From Luteibacter mycovicinus (GTDB lineage: Bacteria; Pseudomonadota; Gammaproteobacteria; Xanthomonadales; Rhodanobacteraceae), in assembly GCF_000745235.1 (NCBI RefSeq), contig NZ_JQNL01000001.1, positions 3,466,001 through 3,530,000 of the forward strand: a stretch of 64,000 nucleotides of DNA. Direction: 5' to 3'. The notes beneath the pieces are model-generated. The model was not told the DNA's origin. It was given only the letters and a program-made list of their open reading frames with translations, and did not search any database. Position numbers and translations under genes: made by a program. The number at the start of each line of letters is the position of its first letter. Position 1 is the first letter of the stretch. Of the stretch, positions 44,390-52,556 are shown piece by piece.

Positions 44390-44958
44390 GGCGACCACAC
44401 GCTCACGATGTCGTCGTACGACGGACGATCGCGCTCCGGCGCGTCGATGGCGGCCGTGCCGATGTGGATGAAGCCGACGATGTGTTCGCTTTTCTTCATG
44501 TCGAGCAGCTTCGCAACCTCACGGTCGTAGGCGGCCCAGCCGCTGAGCCACTGCGCTCCGTAGCCGAGCGCCTGCGCGCCGAGCAGGATGTTATAGGCGA
44601 CGCAGCCGGCGGTAAGGTCCTGCTCCAGCTCGGGGACCTTGCTGTCGGTGTCGATCTTCGCCGAAACGACCAGGACCAGGGGGGCGAATTCGTAGCGGCG
44701 CTGTTCTTTCTCGCGCTTGGATTCGGACAGGCCCGGATTGGCTTCGACGGCCAGCTTCGCGAGCTTGCGGCCGAAGGCCAGTTTGGCCTCGCCGCGCAGC
44801 ACGCGGATGCGGAAGGGTTCGAGTTTTCCGTGGTCGGGCACACGGATCGCGGCCTCGAGGAGGCGGCGCAGCGTGGCGTCATCGGGGGCGGGTTCGCCGA
44901 GCTGGCGCGAAGGCACCGAACGGCGGTCGTTGAGGAAAGCCAGGTCGTTTTCGGTCAT
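44386..44958 (-). CDS. nitroreductase family protein (YdjA-like)
   Basis: A 190-residue flavoprotein. LNDRRSVPSRQLGEPAPDDATLRRLLEAAIRVPDHGKLEPFRI, DLTAGCVAYNILLGAQALGYGAQWLSGWAAYD and GFIHIGTAA match the small YdjA-type nitroreductases, which bind FMN as dimers and reduce nitro compounds or quinones with NAD(P)H. Its first 80 bases overlap the 3' end of the DUF3106 gene in another frame, and its stop overlaps the exonuclease start, so the three genes are tightly packed on one strand. Confidence 0.9.
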   Translation of the reverse strand: MTENDLAFLNDRRSVPSRQLGEPAPDDATLRRLLEAAIRVPDHGKLEPFRIRVLRGEAKLAFGRKLAKLAVEANPGLSESKREKEQRRYEFAPLVLVVSAKIDTDSKVPELEQDLTAGCVAYNILLGAQALGYGAQWLSGWAAYDREVAKLLDMKKSEHIVGFIHIGTAAIDAPERDRPSYDDIVSVWSP

Positions 44959-45550
44959 TGCCCCAGTTTAGCTCACTCCCCCGGAGGGGGAGGCGGCCGG
45001 CGATCGCCCGGGCCGTCGGGCCGCCCGGACCGCCGTGGGGCGGGGGCACGATGTCGTTCGGGCCCGCGTGGTCCACCGCGTCGCGGCGCTGATCGGGTGT
45101 CATGTTGCGCCACTTTTCGATCAGCGCATGCCGCTGGTCGGGCGTGAGGCTCCTGAAACGCTCGAAGGCGTCGTGCAGGCGGGCACGCTGGTCGGGAGAG
45201 AGGTCCTGGAACTTCTGCTGGTTCCGGCGTGCCTCGGCTCGCTCCTCCGGCGTCATGTGCTGCCAGCGTTCGATGCGGTCGCGGATCTCGGCACGACGAT
45301 CCGGCGGCAGCCCGCGCCAGCGCTGGGCTTTCTCGAGCATCCGCGACTGGCGCTGCGGCGGGAACGTGTCCCAGTCATGCGCCAGCGGCGCGAGGATGTC
45401 CTTTTCGTCGGCCGACAGCGCGCTCCACGGACGGGGCGGCGGCAGCGGCATCTCACCGCCGGGCGGCGGTGGGGGGCGATCCTGCGCGCTCGCCGTCAGC
45501 GGCGCCGCGAAGGCCATGAACAGGGCGAGGACGAGCGGAAGGCGGCGCAT
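44879..45550 (-). CDS. DUF3106 periplasmic protein
   Basis: A 223-residue protein with signal peptide (MRRLPLVLALFMAFAAPLTA) and a Pro-rich spacer, then repeated helix units: LPPDRRAEIRDRIERWQHMTPEERAEARRNQQKFQDLSPDQRARLHDAFERFRSLTPDQRHALIEKWRNMTPDQR. This LTPDQR/LSPDQR repeat defines DUF3106. In Xanthomonadales such genes follow an ECF sigma and its anti-sigma, as here. The last 27 residues (LNWGNDRKRPGF onward) run into the nitroreductase gene on the same strand; a frameshift that removed an earlier stop is possible. The function is unknown. Confidence 0.8.
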   Translation of the reverse strand: MRRLPLVLALFMAFAAPLTASAQDRPPPPPGGEMPLPPPRPWSALSADEKDILAPLAHDWDTFPPQRQSRMLEKAQRWRGLPPDRRAEIRDRIERWQHMTPEERAEARRNQQKFQDLSPDQRARLHDAFERFRSLTPDQRHALIEKWRNMTPDQRRDAVDHAGPNDIVPPPHGGPGGPTARAIAGRLPLRGSELNWGNDRKRPGFPQRPPFGAFAPARRTRPR

Positions 45551-45555
45551 GGGGC

Positions 45556-45933
45556 TCACTTGCGGGACGGGGACGAGGGCGCGTCGTTGTAGGCGAGCCA
45601 GCTGTAGAACTGCATGTCCTTGTACAGCGCGGGGTCCGCGCTGTCGGCATCGGGCGGCAGATCGCTGGGCTCCGCCTCGGCGGACTGCTGGGTGGCCACC
45701 GGCATGTCCGAGGGGGATACCCGCGGCTGCCAGATCATCAGCGAAGCGAGAGCGACCACGGCGAAGGCACCTGCGGGGAGTAGCAGGCGTCGCGTCATGG
45801 ACGGTTGCGGACGGGCGAGCGCGGTGCGCCGCGCCGCGCGCAGGCGGCCCGCGGTGGCCGGATCCACGTCGCGGCTGGCCCGCAGGTACAGGTCCCGGGC
45901 GCGACGTTCGAGTTCTCGATCGTGCTGGCTCAT
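45556..45933 (-). CDS. putative anti-sigma factor (single-pass membrane protein)
   Basis: A 125-residue protein. A charged N-terminal half (RELERRARDLYLRASRDVDPATAGRLRAARRTAL) precedes one transmembrane helix (LLLPAGAFAVVALASLMIW) and an acidic periplasmic tail. Size, topology and position directly after an ECF sigma gene (ATGA overlap) indicate an anti-sigma factor; Xanthomonadales homologs are usually described this way. There is no zinc-binding HxxxCxxC motif, so it is not a ZAS-type factor. Confidence 0.72.
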   Translation of the reverse strand: MSQHDRELERRARDLYLRASRDVDPATAGRLRAARRTALARPQPSMTRRLLLPAGAFAVVALASLMIWQPRVSPSDMPVATQQSAEAEPSDLPPDADSADPALYKDMQFYSWLAYNDAPSSPSRK

Positions 45934-46553
45934 CGCCAAGCCTCCAGTTGATCGCGCAGCGCATGCATCGCGCGCGAAAGGTGGGTTTTCACGCTGCCGT
46001 CCGAGCAGCCCATCGCGGCGGCCGTCTCGGCCACATCCAGGCCTTCCATGATGCGCAGCGTGAACGCTTCGCGCTGGCGCCGGGGCAGCTTGCGCACGGC
46101 CGTCACGATGTCGCCGTAGGCCTGCGTGTCCTGCAACCGGGCCGAGGGATCCGGCGCGTCGTCCGCCGGCTCCCACATCGGGAGTTCGTCGCCTTCGTCG
46201 TCGCGACCGCCGCCCATCCAGCTGACGACGATGGACCGGACCTTGCGGCGCCGCTGCAGATCGACGATGCGTCGGCGCAGGATGCCCCAGAACAGCGGCG
46301 TCCACTCACCGGCGGGCTTACCCGCGTAATGGTTGACGAGTCGCAGCATGGCGTCCTGGACGGCATCCATGGCGTCGTCCTTGTTGCCCAGGTGGATTTC
46401 GGCCATACGCCAGGCGCGTCGCTCGATACCCGCCAGGAAGGCGTCCATGTTCGCCGGGACCTCGCGCAGATCCTCGAGCGATGCGCTGTCGAGTGCGAGG
46501 GAGCCGTTCACGGCTTTCTCCGCATCGTCGTGTTTCGCATCCTCGTGCTCCAT
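45930..46553 (-). CDS. ECF-type RNA polymerase sigma factor
   Basis: A 207-residue sigma-70-family factor. Region 2 is visible as AEIHLGNKDDAMDAVQDAMLRLVNHYAG and PLFWGILRRRIVDLQRR; region 4 as AVRKLPRRQREAFTLRIMEGLDVAETAAAMGCSDGSVKTHLSRAMHALRDQL, an HTH that binds the -35 element. A Gly/Asp/Glu-rich linker (GGGRDDEGDELPMWE) joins them. The ATG at 46553 gives an acidic N-terminal extension; an upstream TTG is less likely. It overlaps the anti-sigma gene by ATGA, the common pair arrangement. Confidence 0.9.
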   Translation of the reverse strand: MEHEDAKHDDAEKAVNGSLALDSASLEDLREVPANMDAFLAGIERRAWRMAEIHLGNKDDAMDAVQDAMLRLVNHYAGKPAGEWTPLFWGILRRRIVDLQRRRKVRSIVVSWMGGGRDDEGDELPMWEPADDAPDPSARLQDTQAYGDIVTAVRKLPRRQREAFTLRIMEGLDVAETAAAMGCSDGSVKTHLSRAMHALRDQLEAWR

Positions 46554-46652
46554 ATCGCCAGGTTCACTCCGGTAAACGCGGTCATCGACCGCCGGTTGAC
46601 TGTTACTTCCCCGCAATATCTTTCCCGTAGGGGGATTTACCGCTTATGAAAG

Positions 46653-47099
46653 TCAGTTGCCGCGCGGCTTCCGCCGTCCCAGCGGCCAGGCGGTAAAGGC
46701 CGCGATCAGGGCTCCGGTCAGGTAGAGCGACAGGTCGACCGGGCGCTGCGCGAGACGGGCGAGGTCCAGCAGCATGGCCGGTCCGGCGTCGGCGATGGCC
46801 TGGCCGAAGCCGATGCCCATCATCCCGGAGATCGTGGCGGCGACCACCAGGCACGCCGTGTACAGGGCCGCCAGCAGGGTTGCCGCGCCGGCCAGGACGG
46901 CGCCGACAGGACCGCGGAAGCGCAGCCAGCGGCGCACGACGAGACCCAGCGCCCAGCCCACCGGCAGCACGAGGGCCGGTAGGGCGCGGCCGAACATCAT
47001 CGAGGGGAGCATCCAGACGGCGCCCGCGGCGAGGCCGAACATGGCCGCGCAGAGTGCACCGAAGAGGAAACCGGGAAGGCCTGTGCGCTCAGCCGGCAT
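46653..47099 (-). CDS. integral membrane protein of unknown function
   Basis: A 148-residue protein with four or five hydrophobic helices (FLFGALCAAMFGLAAGAVWML, ALPALVLPVGWALGLVV, AVLAGAATLLAALYTACLVVAATISG, LYLTGALIAAFTAWPLG) and an Arg-rich end. I recognise no family and no catalytic motifs. It lies about 100 bp upstream of the sigma factor on the same strand, so it could be part of its operon or regulon, and diverges from sufT. Confidence 0.65.
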   Translation of the reverse strand: MPAERTGLPGFLFGALCAAMFGLAAGAVWMLPSMMFGRALPALVLPVGWALGLVVRRWLRFRGPVGAVLAGAATLLAALYTACLVVAATISGMMGIGFGQAIADAGPAMLLDLARLAQRPVDLSLYLTGALIAAFTAWPLGRRKPRGN

Positions 47100-47293
47100 G
47101 GATTTCGGTCAGGTCGCGCATGGGATCCCGGGTGCGGCAAAAAGGGGGCCATCATAGCGGGGCAAGGGGCCGGGCGCTCTTGTGCCCCGACGCGTGCGCC
47201 CCGACGTTAAGCCGGTAGGTGCCTACCCCCGCCTCGCGGGCAGGCGCATAATCGACGACTTTGCGGCCGCGGCGCGGCCTTTACAGGACAGCA

Positions 47294-47851
47294 ATGAGCG
47301 GTTTCAGCCTCAGCAGCGAGCCCTTCACCCTCGAACGTGACTGCCAGGCAGTCATGGTGCCGCAGGGTGAGACGGTGACGCTTCCCGCCGGGCAGATCGG
47401 CTACATCACCCAGGCCCTCGGCGGCAGTTTCACCGTTTACGTGGAAGGCAACCTGTTCCGCATCGCCGGCGACGACGCCGACGCGCTGGGCAAGGAGCCG
47501 CCGCGCCCGATCGAACTCGAGGACGGCGCGACGGACGACGACGTGGAGAAGCTGGTCTGGCAGCAGCTGCGCACCTGCTTCGATCCCGAGATCCCCATCA
47601 ACGTGGTGGAACTGGGTCTGGTCTATGACGTCAGCCTCGAATCCACCGAAGAGGGCTCGCGCCGCGTTTACGTGAAGATGACGCTGACCGCGCCGGGCTG
47701 CGGCATGGGCGACATCCTCGTCGACGATGTCCGCACCAAGGTCGAGCTCATTCCCACGATCATCGAGGCCGATGTCGACCTCGTATTCGACCCGCCCTGG
47801 AATCACTCCATGATGTCCGATGCGGCGAAGCTCGAAACCGGGATGCTCTGA
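47294..47851 (+). CDS. sufT: Fe-S cluster assembly protein SufT (MIP18/DUF59 family)
   Basis: A 185-residue protein. An N-terminal beta region (ERDCQAVMVPQGETVTLPAGQIGYITQALGGSFTVYV) is followed by the DUF59 domain VWQQLRTCFDPEIPINVVELGLVYDV and KMTLTAPGCGMGDILVDDVRTKV. This two-part form is annotated as SufT, which helps mature Fe-S proteins under high demand. It stands alone, away from any suf operon. The ATG at MSGFSLSSEP has ACAGGA upstream; the longer in-frame extension is not conserved. Confidence 0.88.
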   Translation: MSGFSLSSEPFTLERDCQAVMVPQGETVTLPAGQIGYITQALGGSFTVYVEGNLFRIAGDDADALGKEPPRPIELEDGATDDDVEKLVWQQLRTCFDPEIPINVVELGLVYDVSLESTEEGSRRVYVKMTLTAPGCGMGDILVDDVRTKVELIPTIIEADVDLVFDPPWNHSMMSDAAKLETGML

Positions 47852-47868
47852 TCCCGGCGACGCCGTCC

Positions 47869-48318
47869 TCAGCCGTTCGGCTCGGCGAGATGAATTTCCG
47901 TGCCGAGCGACGCACCGTATGTCGCGATGGCTTTGACGTTGGCGGGTGACAGGTAGCCGGTCGGCACACGGTCTTCGTAGATGTCGGTGTCGAGCGCGAC
48001 GTGTGCGTCGAGTTCGAGTGCTCTGGACAGCGCGACGATCTGGTCGCGATGCGGCGCAAGCGCGTGCAACAGCTGCGTCAGCGCGTCATCCAGCATGTAG
48101 GTGCGTTGCGGCGGTAGCTCGAAGCACCAGCCGTTGGTCCGCCGCTGCAACGCCGTCGAGGCGATGCTTTCGCCCTTTTGCCACGTGACGGCACCCTCGA
48201 TGCCGACCTCTCTCAGCAGATGATCCAGCGTGTGCCGCTCCGACGTGAGACGGAACGCCGCGCGCACCGTCGGCGTCAGTCGACGCAGGTCAAGGTCCAG
48301 ATCCGGTAATCGCGCCAT
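47869..48318 (-). CDS. DUF4279 domain protein
   Basis: A 149-residue soluble protein. AAFRLTSERHTLDHLLREVGIEGAVTWQKGESI, RRTNGWCFELPPQRTYMLDDALTQLLHALAPHRDQIVAL and VPTGYLSPANVKAIATYGASLGTEIHL follow the DUF4279 pattern (a two-lobed W-xKG and N-G-W layout). Members are frequent in bacterial genomes next to toxin immunity or stress genes, but no function is established. The ATG has GGAGGGGG 8 bases upstream. It diverges from the M4 protease gene across a palindrome. Confidence 0.7.
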   Translation of the reverse strand: MARLPDLDLDLRRLTPTVRAAFRLTSERHTLDHLLREVGIEGAVTWQKGESIASTALQRRTNGWCFELPPQRTYMLDDALTQLLHALAPHRDQIVALSRALELDAHVALDTDIYEDRVPTGYLSPANVKAIATYGASLGTEIHLAEPNG

Positions 48319-48566
48319 GCGTCGCCCCCTCCGCAAGTTCGTGTTCGCAATTCGTGCGTAGCATCGCGTTTTTTGCCGCCCTAGGGAAATCCCTAGGTAG
48401 TCGGTCGCGAATTCTTGCGCTAGGTTGGTGAGGACTTCCGGTTGGGGGACCGGTCGTCGCGACATAAAACGGGCATCGCGCCGCGGCGCGAATTCAAATC
48501 GTTCGGAGTGTGGTCCTCACGGTCCGCCATGGCGGAGTGCGGCCCATTCCTGGAGGAGGAACGTTA
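48319..48566. other. 248-bp divergent regulatory region
   Basis: The region lies between the leftward DUF4279 gene and the rightward M4 protease gene. It contains the palindrome at 48380-48397 and a T-rich run (GTTTTTTG, 48368-48375). No clear promoter hexamers were found. The 3' end carries a very strong ribosome site, GGAGGAGGA, for the protease. Confidence 0.5.
48380..48397. promoter_or_regulatory. palindrome, candidate operator
   Basis: CCTAGGG-AAAT-CCCTAGG is a perfect 7-bp inverted repeat around an AT-rich centre, about 60 bp from the DUF4279 start and 170 bp from the protease start. Size and symmetry fit a dimeric regulator site (for example of the LuxR/FixJ type); the regulator is unknown. 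Confidence 0.4.
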
Positions 48567-50420
48567 ATGGCAACTCATGTTCGCTTGAAACTCCTGGTCG
48601 CATCCCTCGGGATCGCCGCCACCTCGGTCGCATCGGCGGCTACCGAACAGGCACTGCGTGCGCAGAGCCTGGGTGCCGTACCGGCCAACCAGCTGGCGAC
48701 AAAACTGGGACTTTCCGCCGACAACGGATTCGTCGCACAAGCCTCGCTGCCCACGGTGAAGGGCACGCAGACCGTCCGCATGCAGCAGACCTTCAAGGGC
48801 GTGCCGGTCTATGGCCGCAGCATCGCCGTCGAGCAGGACACGCAGGGGAATGCGCTGGTCGCCAATGGTGCGGTCACCTCCGACCTTCAGGTCGATATCG
48901 CCTCGGTCACCCCCAGGCTGGACGGCACGCGCGCCGTCGCCTTGCTCAGCAAGCAGGCGCCGTCGCTGGCCGGCGTCGCCACCGTCAAACCGGAGAACGT
49001 CAAGGCGGATCTGTACATCTATCCGGGTGACGGCGCTCCCGCGCGTCTGGTCTATCTCACCTCGTTCTTCTCCGGCGGTGACCATCCGACCCGCCCGACC
49101 GCCCTGATCGACGCCAACACCGGCGAGATCATCGAGCAGTGGGAAGGCCTGACCTACGCCGAGATCGATGCGACCGGTCCGGGCGGCAATCAGAAAACCG
49201 GGCAATACACCTGGGGTGCCGGCGGCAAGCCCGCGCTGCGCGTGACGCAGTCCGGCACGACCTGCACGGCGCAGAATGCCTACGTGAAGTCGTACAACAT
49301 GAAGAAGGCGACGTCGGGAACCGGCACGCTGTGGAGCTTCACCTGTAGCGCCGGATCGAGCGGTGACGCCGTCAACGGCGCTTACGGCCCGATCAACGAC
49401 GCCCACCACTTCGGTGGCGTGGTGCACGACATGTACACCTCGTACACCGGCGCGGCGCCGCTGAACCAGGTTCTGATCATGAAGGTGCACTACGGCAGCT
49501 CCTACGAGAACGCGTTCTGGGACGGCAGCTCGATGACCTTCGGCGACGGTGCCAGCACGTTCTACCCGCTGGTCGCCCTGGATGTGACCTCGCACGAGAT
49601 CAGCCATGGCTACACCGAACAGCACTCCAACCTGGCCTATAGCGGACAGTCGGGTGGCATGAACGAGGCGTACTCGGACATCGCCGGTGAAGCGGCCGAA
49701 TACTACGACCGCGGCAGCGACGACTTCCTCGTCGGTGCCGACATCGTCAAGACCAGCGCCGGTATCGGTAACGCGTTGCGCTACATGTGCACGCCGTCGC
49801 AGGACGGTGGCTCGATCGACAATGCGTCCGATTACTACAGCGGTCTCGACGTGCATTACTCGTCGGGTGTCTACAACAAGGCGTTCTGCCTGCTGGCCAA
49901 GACCAGTGGCTGGGACACGGTGAAGGCGTTCAAGGTGTTCGCCCGCGCCAATGCCCTGTACTGGACCGCCAGCTCCACGTTCAACTCCGGTGCCTGCGGT
50001 GTCGCCAGCGCGGCGACCGATCTCGGCTACTCCGCGACGGATGTCGCCACCGCCTTCACCGGCGTGGGTGTCAGCTGCTCGACCGGCGGCGGTGGCGGTA
50101 CCGGTGGCACGGCGCTGCAGAACGGTGTGGCCAAGACCGGCCTTGCCGGCAGCTCGGGTACCGAACTCAGCTACACCGTCGTGGTGGCGGCTGGCGCGAA
50201 GAACCTCAGCATCGTGACCAGCGGTGGTACCGGTGATGCGGATCTCTACGTCAAGTTCGGTTCCGCACCGACCACCTCCAGCTACAACTGCCGTCCGTAC
50301 GTTTCGGGCAACAACGAAACCTGCACCTTCGCCACCACCCAGGCGGGCACGTATTACGTGAAGGTCCGCGGTTACTCGACGTTCTCGGGCGTCTCGCTCA
50401 AGGCAACCTGGACGCCGTAA
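48567..50420 (+). CDS. secreted M4 (thermolysin/pseudolysin-like) metalloprotease with PPC domain
   Basis: A 617-residue secreted protease precursor. Signal peptide 1-25; a long FTP/PepSY propeptide (QTFKGVPVYGRSIAVEQDTQGNALVANG) acts as chaperone and inhibitor. The M4 zinc site is H343-E-I-S-H347 with third ligand E367 (GGMNEAYSD). GLDVHYSSGVYNKAFCLLAKTSGWD is the C-terminal M4 lobe with catalytic His. A Gly/Thr linker leads to a pre-peptidase C-terminal (PPC) domain (about 522-617), often removed after secretion. Four Cys in the M4 domain allow disulfides. The start has GGAGGAGGA 7 bases upstream. Strong terminator downstream; probably monocistronic. Confidence 0.95.
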   Translation: MATHVRLKLLVASLGIAATSVASAATEQALRAQSLGAVPANQLATKLGLSADNGFVAQASLPTVKGTQTVRMQQTFKGVPVYGRSIAVEQDTQGNALVANGAVTSDLQVDIASVTPRLDGTRAVALLSKQAPSLAGVATVKPENVKADLYIYPGDGAPARLVYLTSFFSGGDHPTRPTALIDANTGEIIEQWEGLTYAEIDATGPGGNQKTGQYTWGAGGKPALRVTQSGTTCTAQNAYVKSYNMKKATSGTGTLWSFTCSAGSSGDAVNGAYGPINDAHHFGGVVHDMYTSYTGAAPLNQVLIMKVHYGSSYENAFWDGSSMTFGDGASTFYPLVALDVTSHEISHGYTEQHSNLAYSGQSGGMNEAYSDIAGEAAEYYDRGSDDFLVGADIVKTSAGIGNALRYMCTPSQDGGSIDNASDYYSGLDVHYSSGVYNKAFCLLAKTSGWDTVKAFKVFARANALYWTASSTFNSGACGVASAATDLGYSATDVATAFTGVGVSCSTGGGGGTGGTALQNGVAKTGLAGSSGTELSYTVVVAAGAKNLSIVTSGGTGDADLYVKFGSAPTTSSYNCRPYVSGNNETCTFATTQAGTYYVKVRGYSTFSGVSLKATWTP

Positions 50421-50445
50421 GCGACCCCTCTCGCTTGCTGCGTCG

Positions 50446-50477
50446 GGGCCCGGACGGAAACGTCCGGGCCCTTTTTT
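50446..50477 (+). terminator. Rho-independent terminator of the M4 protease gene
   Basis: GGGCCCGGACG-GAAA-CGTCCGGGCCC is a perfect 11-bp stem with a GAAA tetraloop and six T, 26 bp after the stop codon. Confidence 0.9.
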
Positions 50478-50649
50478 GTGCCCGCGTCGGGAGGATGCCC
50501 GTCTGCACACTTCGCTGCTCGCAAACCCTTCAACGTGCATCCCCATTTCGCCTACATGCCTTGATGAGCGTCGGCGCGTACTAGCCGGGAACGGATCGTC
50601 CTACGTTGTACCGACTGCGGCGTCGCCGCGTTTTCCCAGGGTGTCCGAG

Positions 50650-51996
50650 ATGCGATCGTTGACGTATCCCCGTTTAGCTTTACTCGTCGCCGCGGCCTGC
50701 GTGCCCGTACCTGTCGCCATGGCTGGCGAGATGCCCGCCGATCGATACATCGTGCACTTCAGCGACAGGGTGAGTGCGGCAACCGCAAGGCATCCACGTG
50801 TATCGCACGCGCGTTCCACGCGCATCGCCCAGCCCGTGCATGTGCGCACCCTTGCGGCGGGCGGCGAGGTCTTCGACCTGCGCGGCCTGGATCCGGCCGT
50901 ACTCGCATTGATGCCGGGTGTCATCGATATCGAAGAAGACCGCATCGTCACGCCCGCAGGCCGCCTTACGACGTTATGGCATCGCCAGTGGTACATGCAC
51001 GATCCTCGTGTCGGCATCGACGCGGAGGTGGCCTGGCGTTACACGAAAGGCGCCGGATCCGTGGTGGCCGTACTCGACACCGGCATCGCACCGCATCCGC
51101 AACTCGTCGGTCAGCTTTTGCCGGGCTACGACTTCGTCAGCGATGCCGCCGCGGCACGCGATGGTGACGGGCGCGATGCGAATCCCGCGGACGAAGGCGA
51201 CTGGAGCGACGCGGGTGAGTGTGGATCGTCAACGGCGTCCGAATCATCGTGGCACGGCACGCATGTCGCCGGACTCGTGGCGGCGAGGTCACCCGATGGT
51301 CGCGGGATGCTGGGCGTCGCGCCCGAGGCCAAGGTGATCCCGGTGCGGGTGATGGGCAAGTGCGGAGGCCGTCTCTCGGATGTGGCGGATGCGATCGTCT
51401 GGGCGAGCGGTGGTGAACTGCCGGGTGTTCCCGCGATCGCCCGCCGCGCCGACGTCATCAACCTGAGCCTGAGGACGCCCGGTGCCTGCGGGACGGCGCT
51501 GGCGACGGCCATCGGACAGGCGCGCTCGCGTGGTGTCGCCGTCGTAGCGGCGGCAGGTAACGACGGCATCCGTGCCTCCGCGGTCTCTCCATCCAATTGC
51601 GCGGGCGTCGTGAGCGTGAATGCGCTGGCACGCGACGGATCGATGGCCTGGTGCTCGAACCACGGCGACGGCGTCACCCTGGCTGCGCCGGGTGGCTCGC
51701 TGACGACGTTCGGTGCCGACGACATCCTGTCGACCGTCGATGGCGGCAAGCGCGGCAGTGAGGGCAGGCCTCTTCTCAAGTACTACGCGGGCACATCCAT
51801 GGCAGCGCCCCAGGTTTCCGCGCTGGTGGCGCTGATGCGATCGGCGGATCCGGCGATCGGCGTGGAAGCCATCACGCGTCAGCTCGTCGACAATGCGCGG
51901 CCTTTACCCGGTCCCTGCCCGAAAGGCTGTGGTGCGGGCCTGATGGATGCGGGCGCCACGGTGGACGCCGTCGTCGAAGATCGTGGCAAGCCCTGA
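50650..51996 (+). CDS. secreted subtilisin-like (S8) serine protease
   Basis: A 448-residue secreted protease. The signal peptide (LALLVAAACVPVPVAMA) is followed by an I9-like propeptide (RYIVHFSDRVSAATARHPRV). The triad is D143 (VVAVLDTGIAPH), H202 (SSWHGTHVAGL) and S383 (YAGTSMAAPQVSAL); AAAGNDG carries the oxyanion Asn. Cysteines at about six positions suit disulfide bonds outside the cell. There is no C-terminal P-proprotein or PPC domain. It is typical of Xanthomonadales extracellular proteases. Upstream in-frame sequence to 50476 is non-coding terminator region, so the ATG before MRSLTYPRL is used. Confidence 0.93.
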   Translation: MRSLTYPRLALLVAAACVPVPVAMAGEMPADRYIVHFSDRVSAATARHPRVSHARSTRIAQPVHVRTLAAGGEVFDLRGLDPAVLALMPGVIDIEEDRIVTPAGRLTTLWHRQWYMHDPRVGIDAEVAWRYTKGAGSVVAVLDTGIAPHPQLVGQLLPGYDFVSDAAAARDGDGRDANPADEGDWSDAGECGSSTASESSWHGTHVAGLVAARSPDGRGMLGVAPEAKVIPVRVMGKCGGRLSDVADAIVWASGGELPGVPAIARRADVINLSLRTPGACGTALATAIGQARSRGVAVVAAAGNDGIRASAVSPSNCAGVVSVNALARDGSMAWCSNHGDGVTLAAPGGSLTTFGADDILSTVDGGKRGSEGRPLLKYYAGTSMAAPQVSALVALMRSADPAIGVEAITRQLVDNARPLPGPCPKGCGAGLMDAGATVDAVVEDRGKP

Positions 51997-52033
51997 CCGG
52001 CGCGTTCAGGCCGGCGTATCGGATCGCTTCGAA

Positions 52034-52519
52034 TCAGATGGCTTCGAAGCGGTTCGCGTCGCGGTTCTTGCGGACGCTTTCCGGATTCCACACGCGGCCG
52101 TTCATGGCGATGTACACGCCATCGGCCAGCGTCTGTACCGCGCCGACCGCGCAGCCGATGTTGAACACGGCGTCCGACCCCTGAAAACGAGCCGGGTTCA
52201 GAGCGCCGGTCAGCACGATCACCTTGTTGGGGATGCCGGCCAGTACACGCGCGGTTTCCACCATGGTGTCGGTGCCGTGGGTCACCAGCACATGACGATG
52301 CGGCTGGGCCTCGATGGTGCTGCGCATGAGCGCACGGTCTTCGTCCGTCACGTGCAGGCTGTCCTTGCGCAGGATCGGAATCACATCGAAGCGGAACGCG
52401 ACGCCGAGCTGGGTCAGGATGTCGCCGATTTGCGGGGAGCCGATCTGGTAATCCGACTTGTCGTCGAAGTAGACCTTGTCGATCGTGCCGCCGGTGGTGA
52501 CGATGGTGAGCTGCTGCAT
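52034..52519 (-). CDS. asparaginase-domain protein (N-terminal domain only)
   Basis: A 161-residue protein, about half a normal type I/II L-asparaginase. The first catalytic motif IVTTGGTIDKVYFD and the second VLVTHGTDTMVETARVL are intact, then PNKVIVLTGALNPARFQGSDA; the C-terminal domain, which closes the active site of a neighbouring subunit, is missing. Such short forms exist in several proteobacteria and may be inactive or act on other amides. No frameshift or remnant of the missing half is visible. It is convergent with the S8 protease and lies 38 bp after the acyl-CoA dehydrogenase gene on the same strand. Confidence 0.8.
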   Translation of the reverse strand: MQQLTIVTTGGTIDKVYFDDKSDYQIGSPQIGDILTQLGVAFRFDVIPILRKDSLHVTDEDRALMRSTIEAQPHRHVLVTHGTDTMVETARVLAGIPNKVIVLTGALNPARFQGSDAVFNIGCAVGAVQTLADGVYIAMNGRVWNPESVRKNRDANRFEAI

Positions 52520-52556
52520 GGTTGACCTGGGAAGCCGGGTGAAACGGGCGCCTATC

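Noticed and set aside
50476..50649. 58-residue N-terminal extension of the S8 protease
   Set aside because: It begins inside the M4 protease terminator and would put the signal peptide in the middle of the protein.
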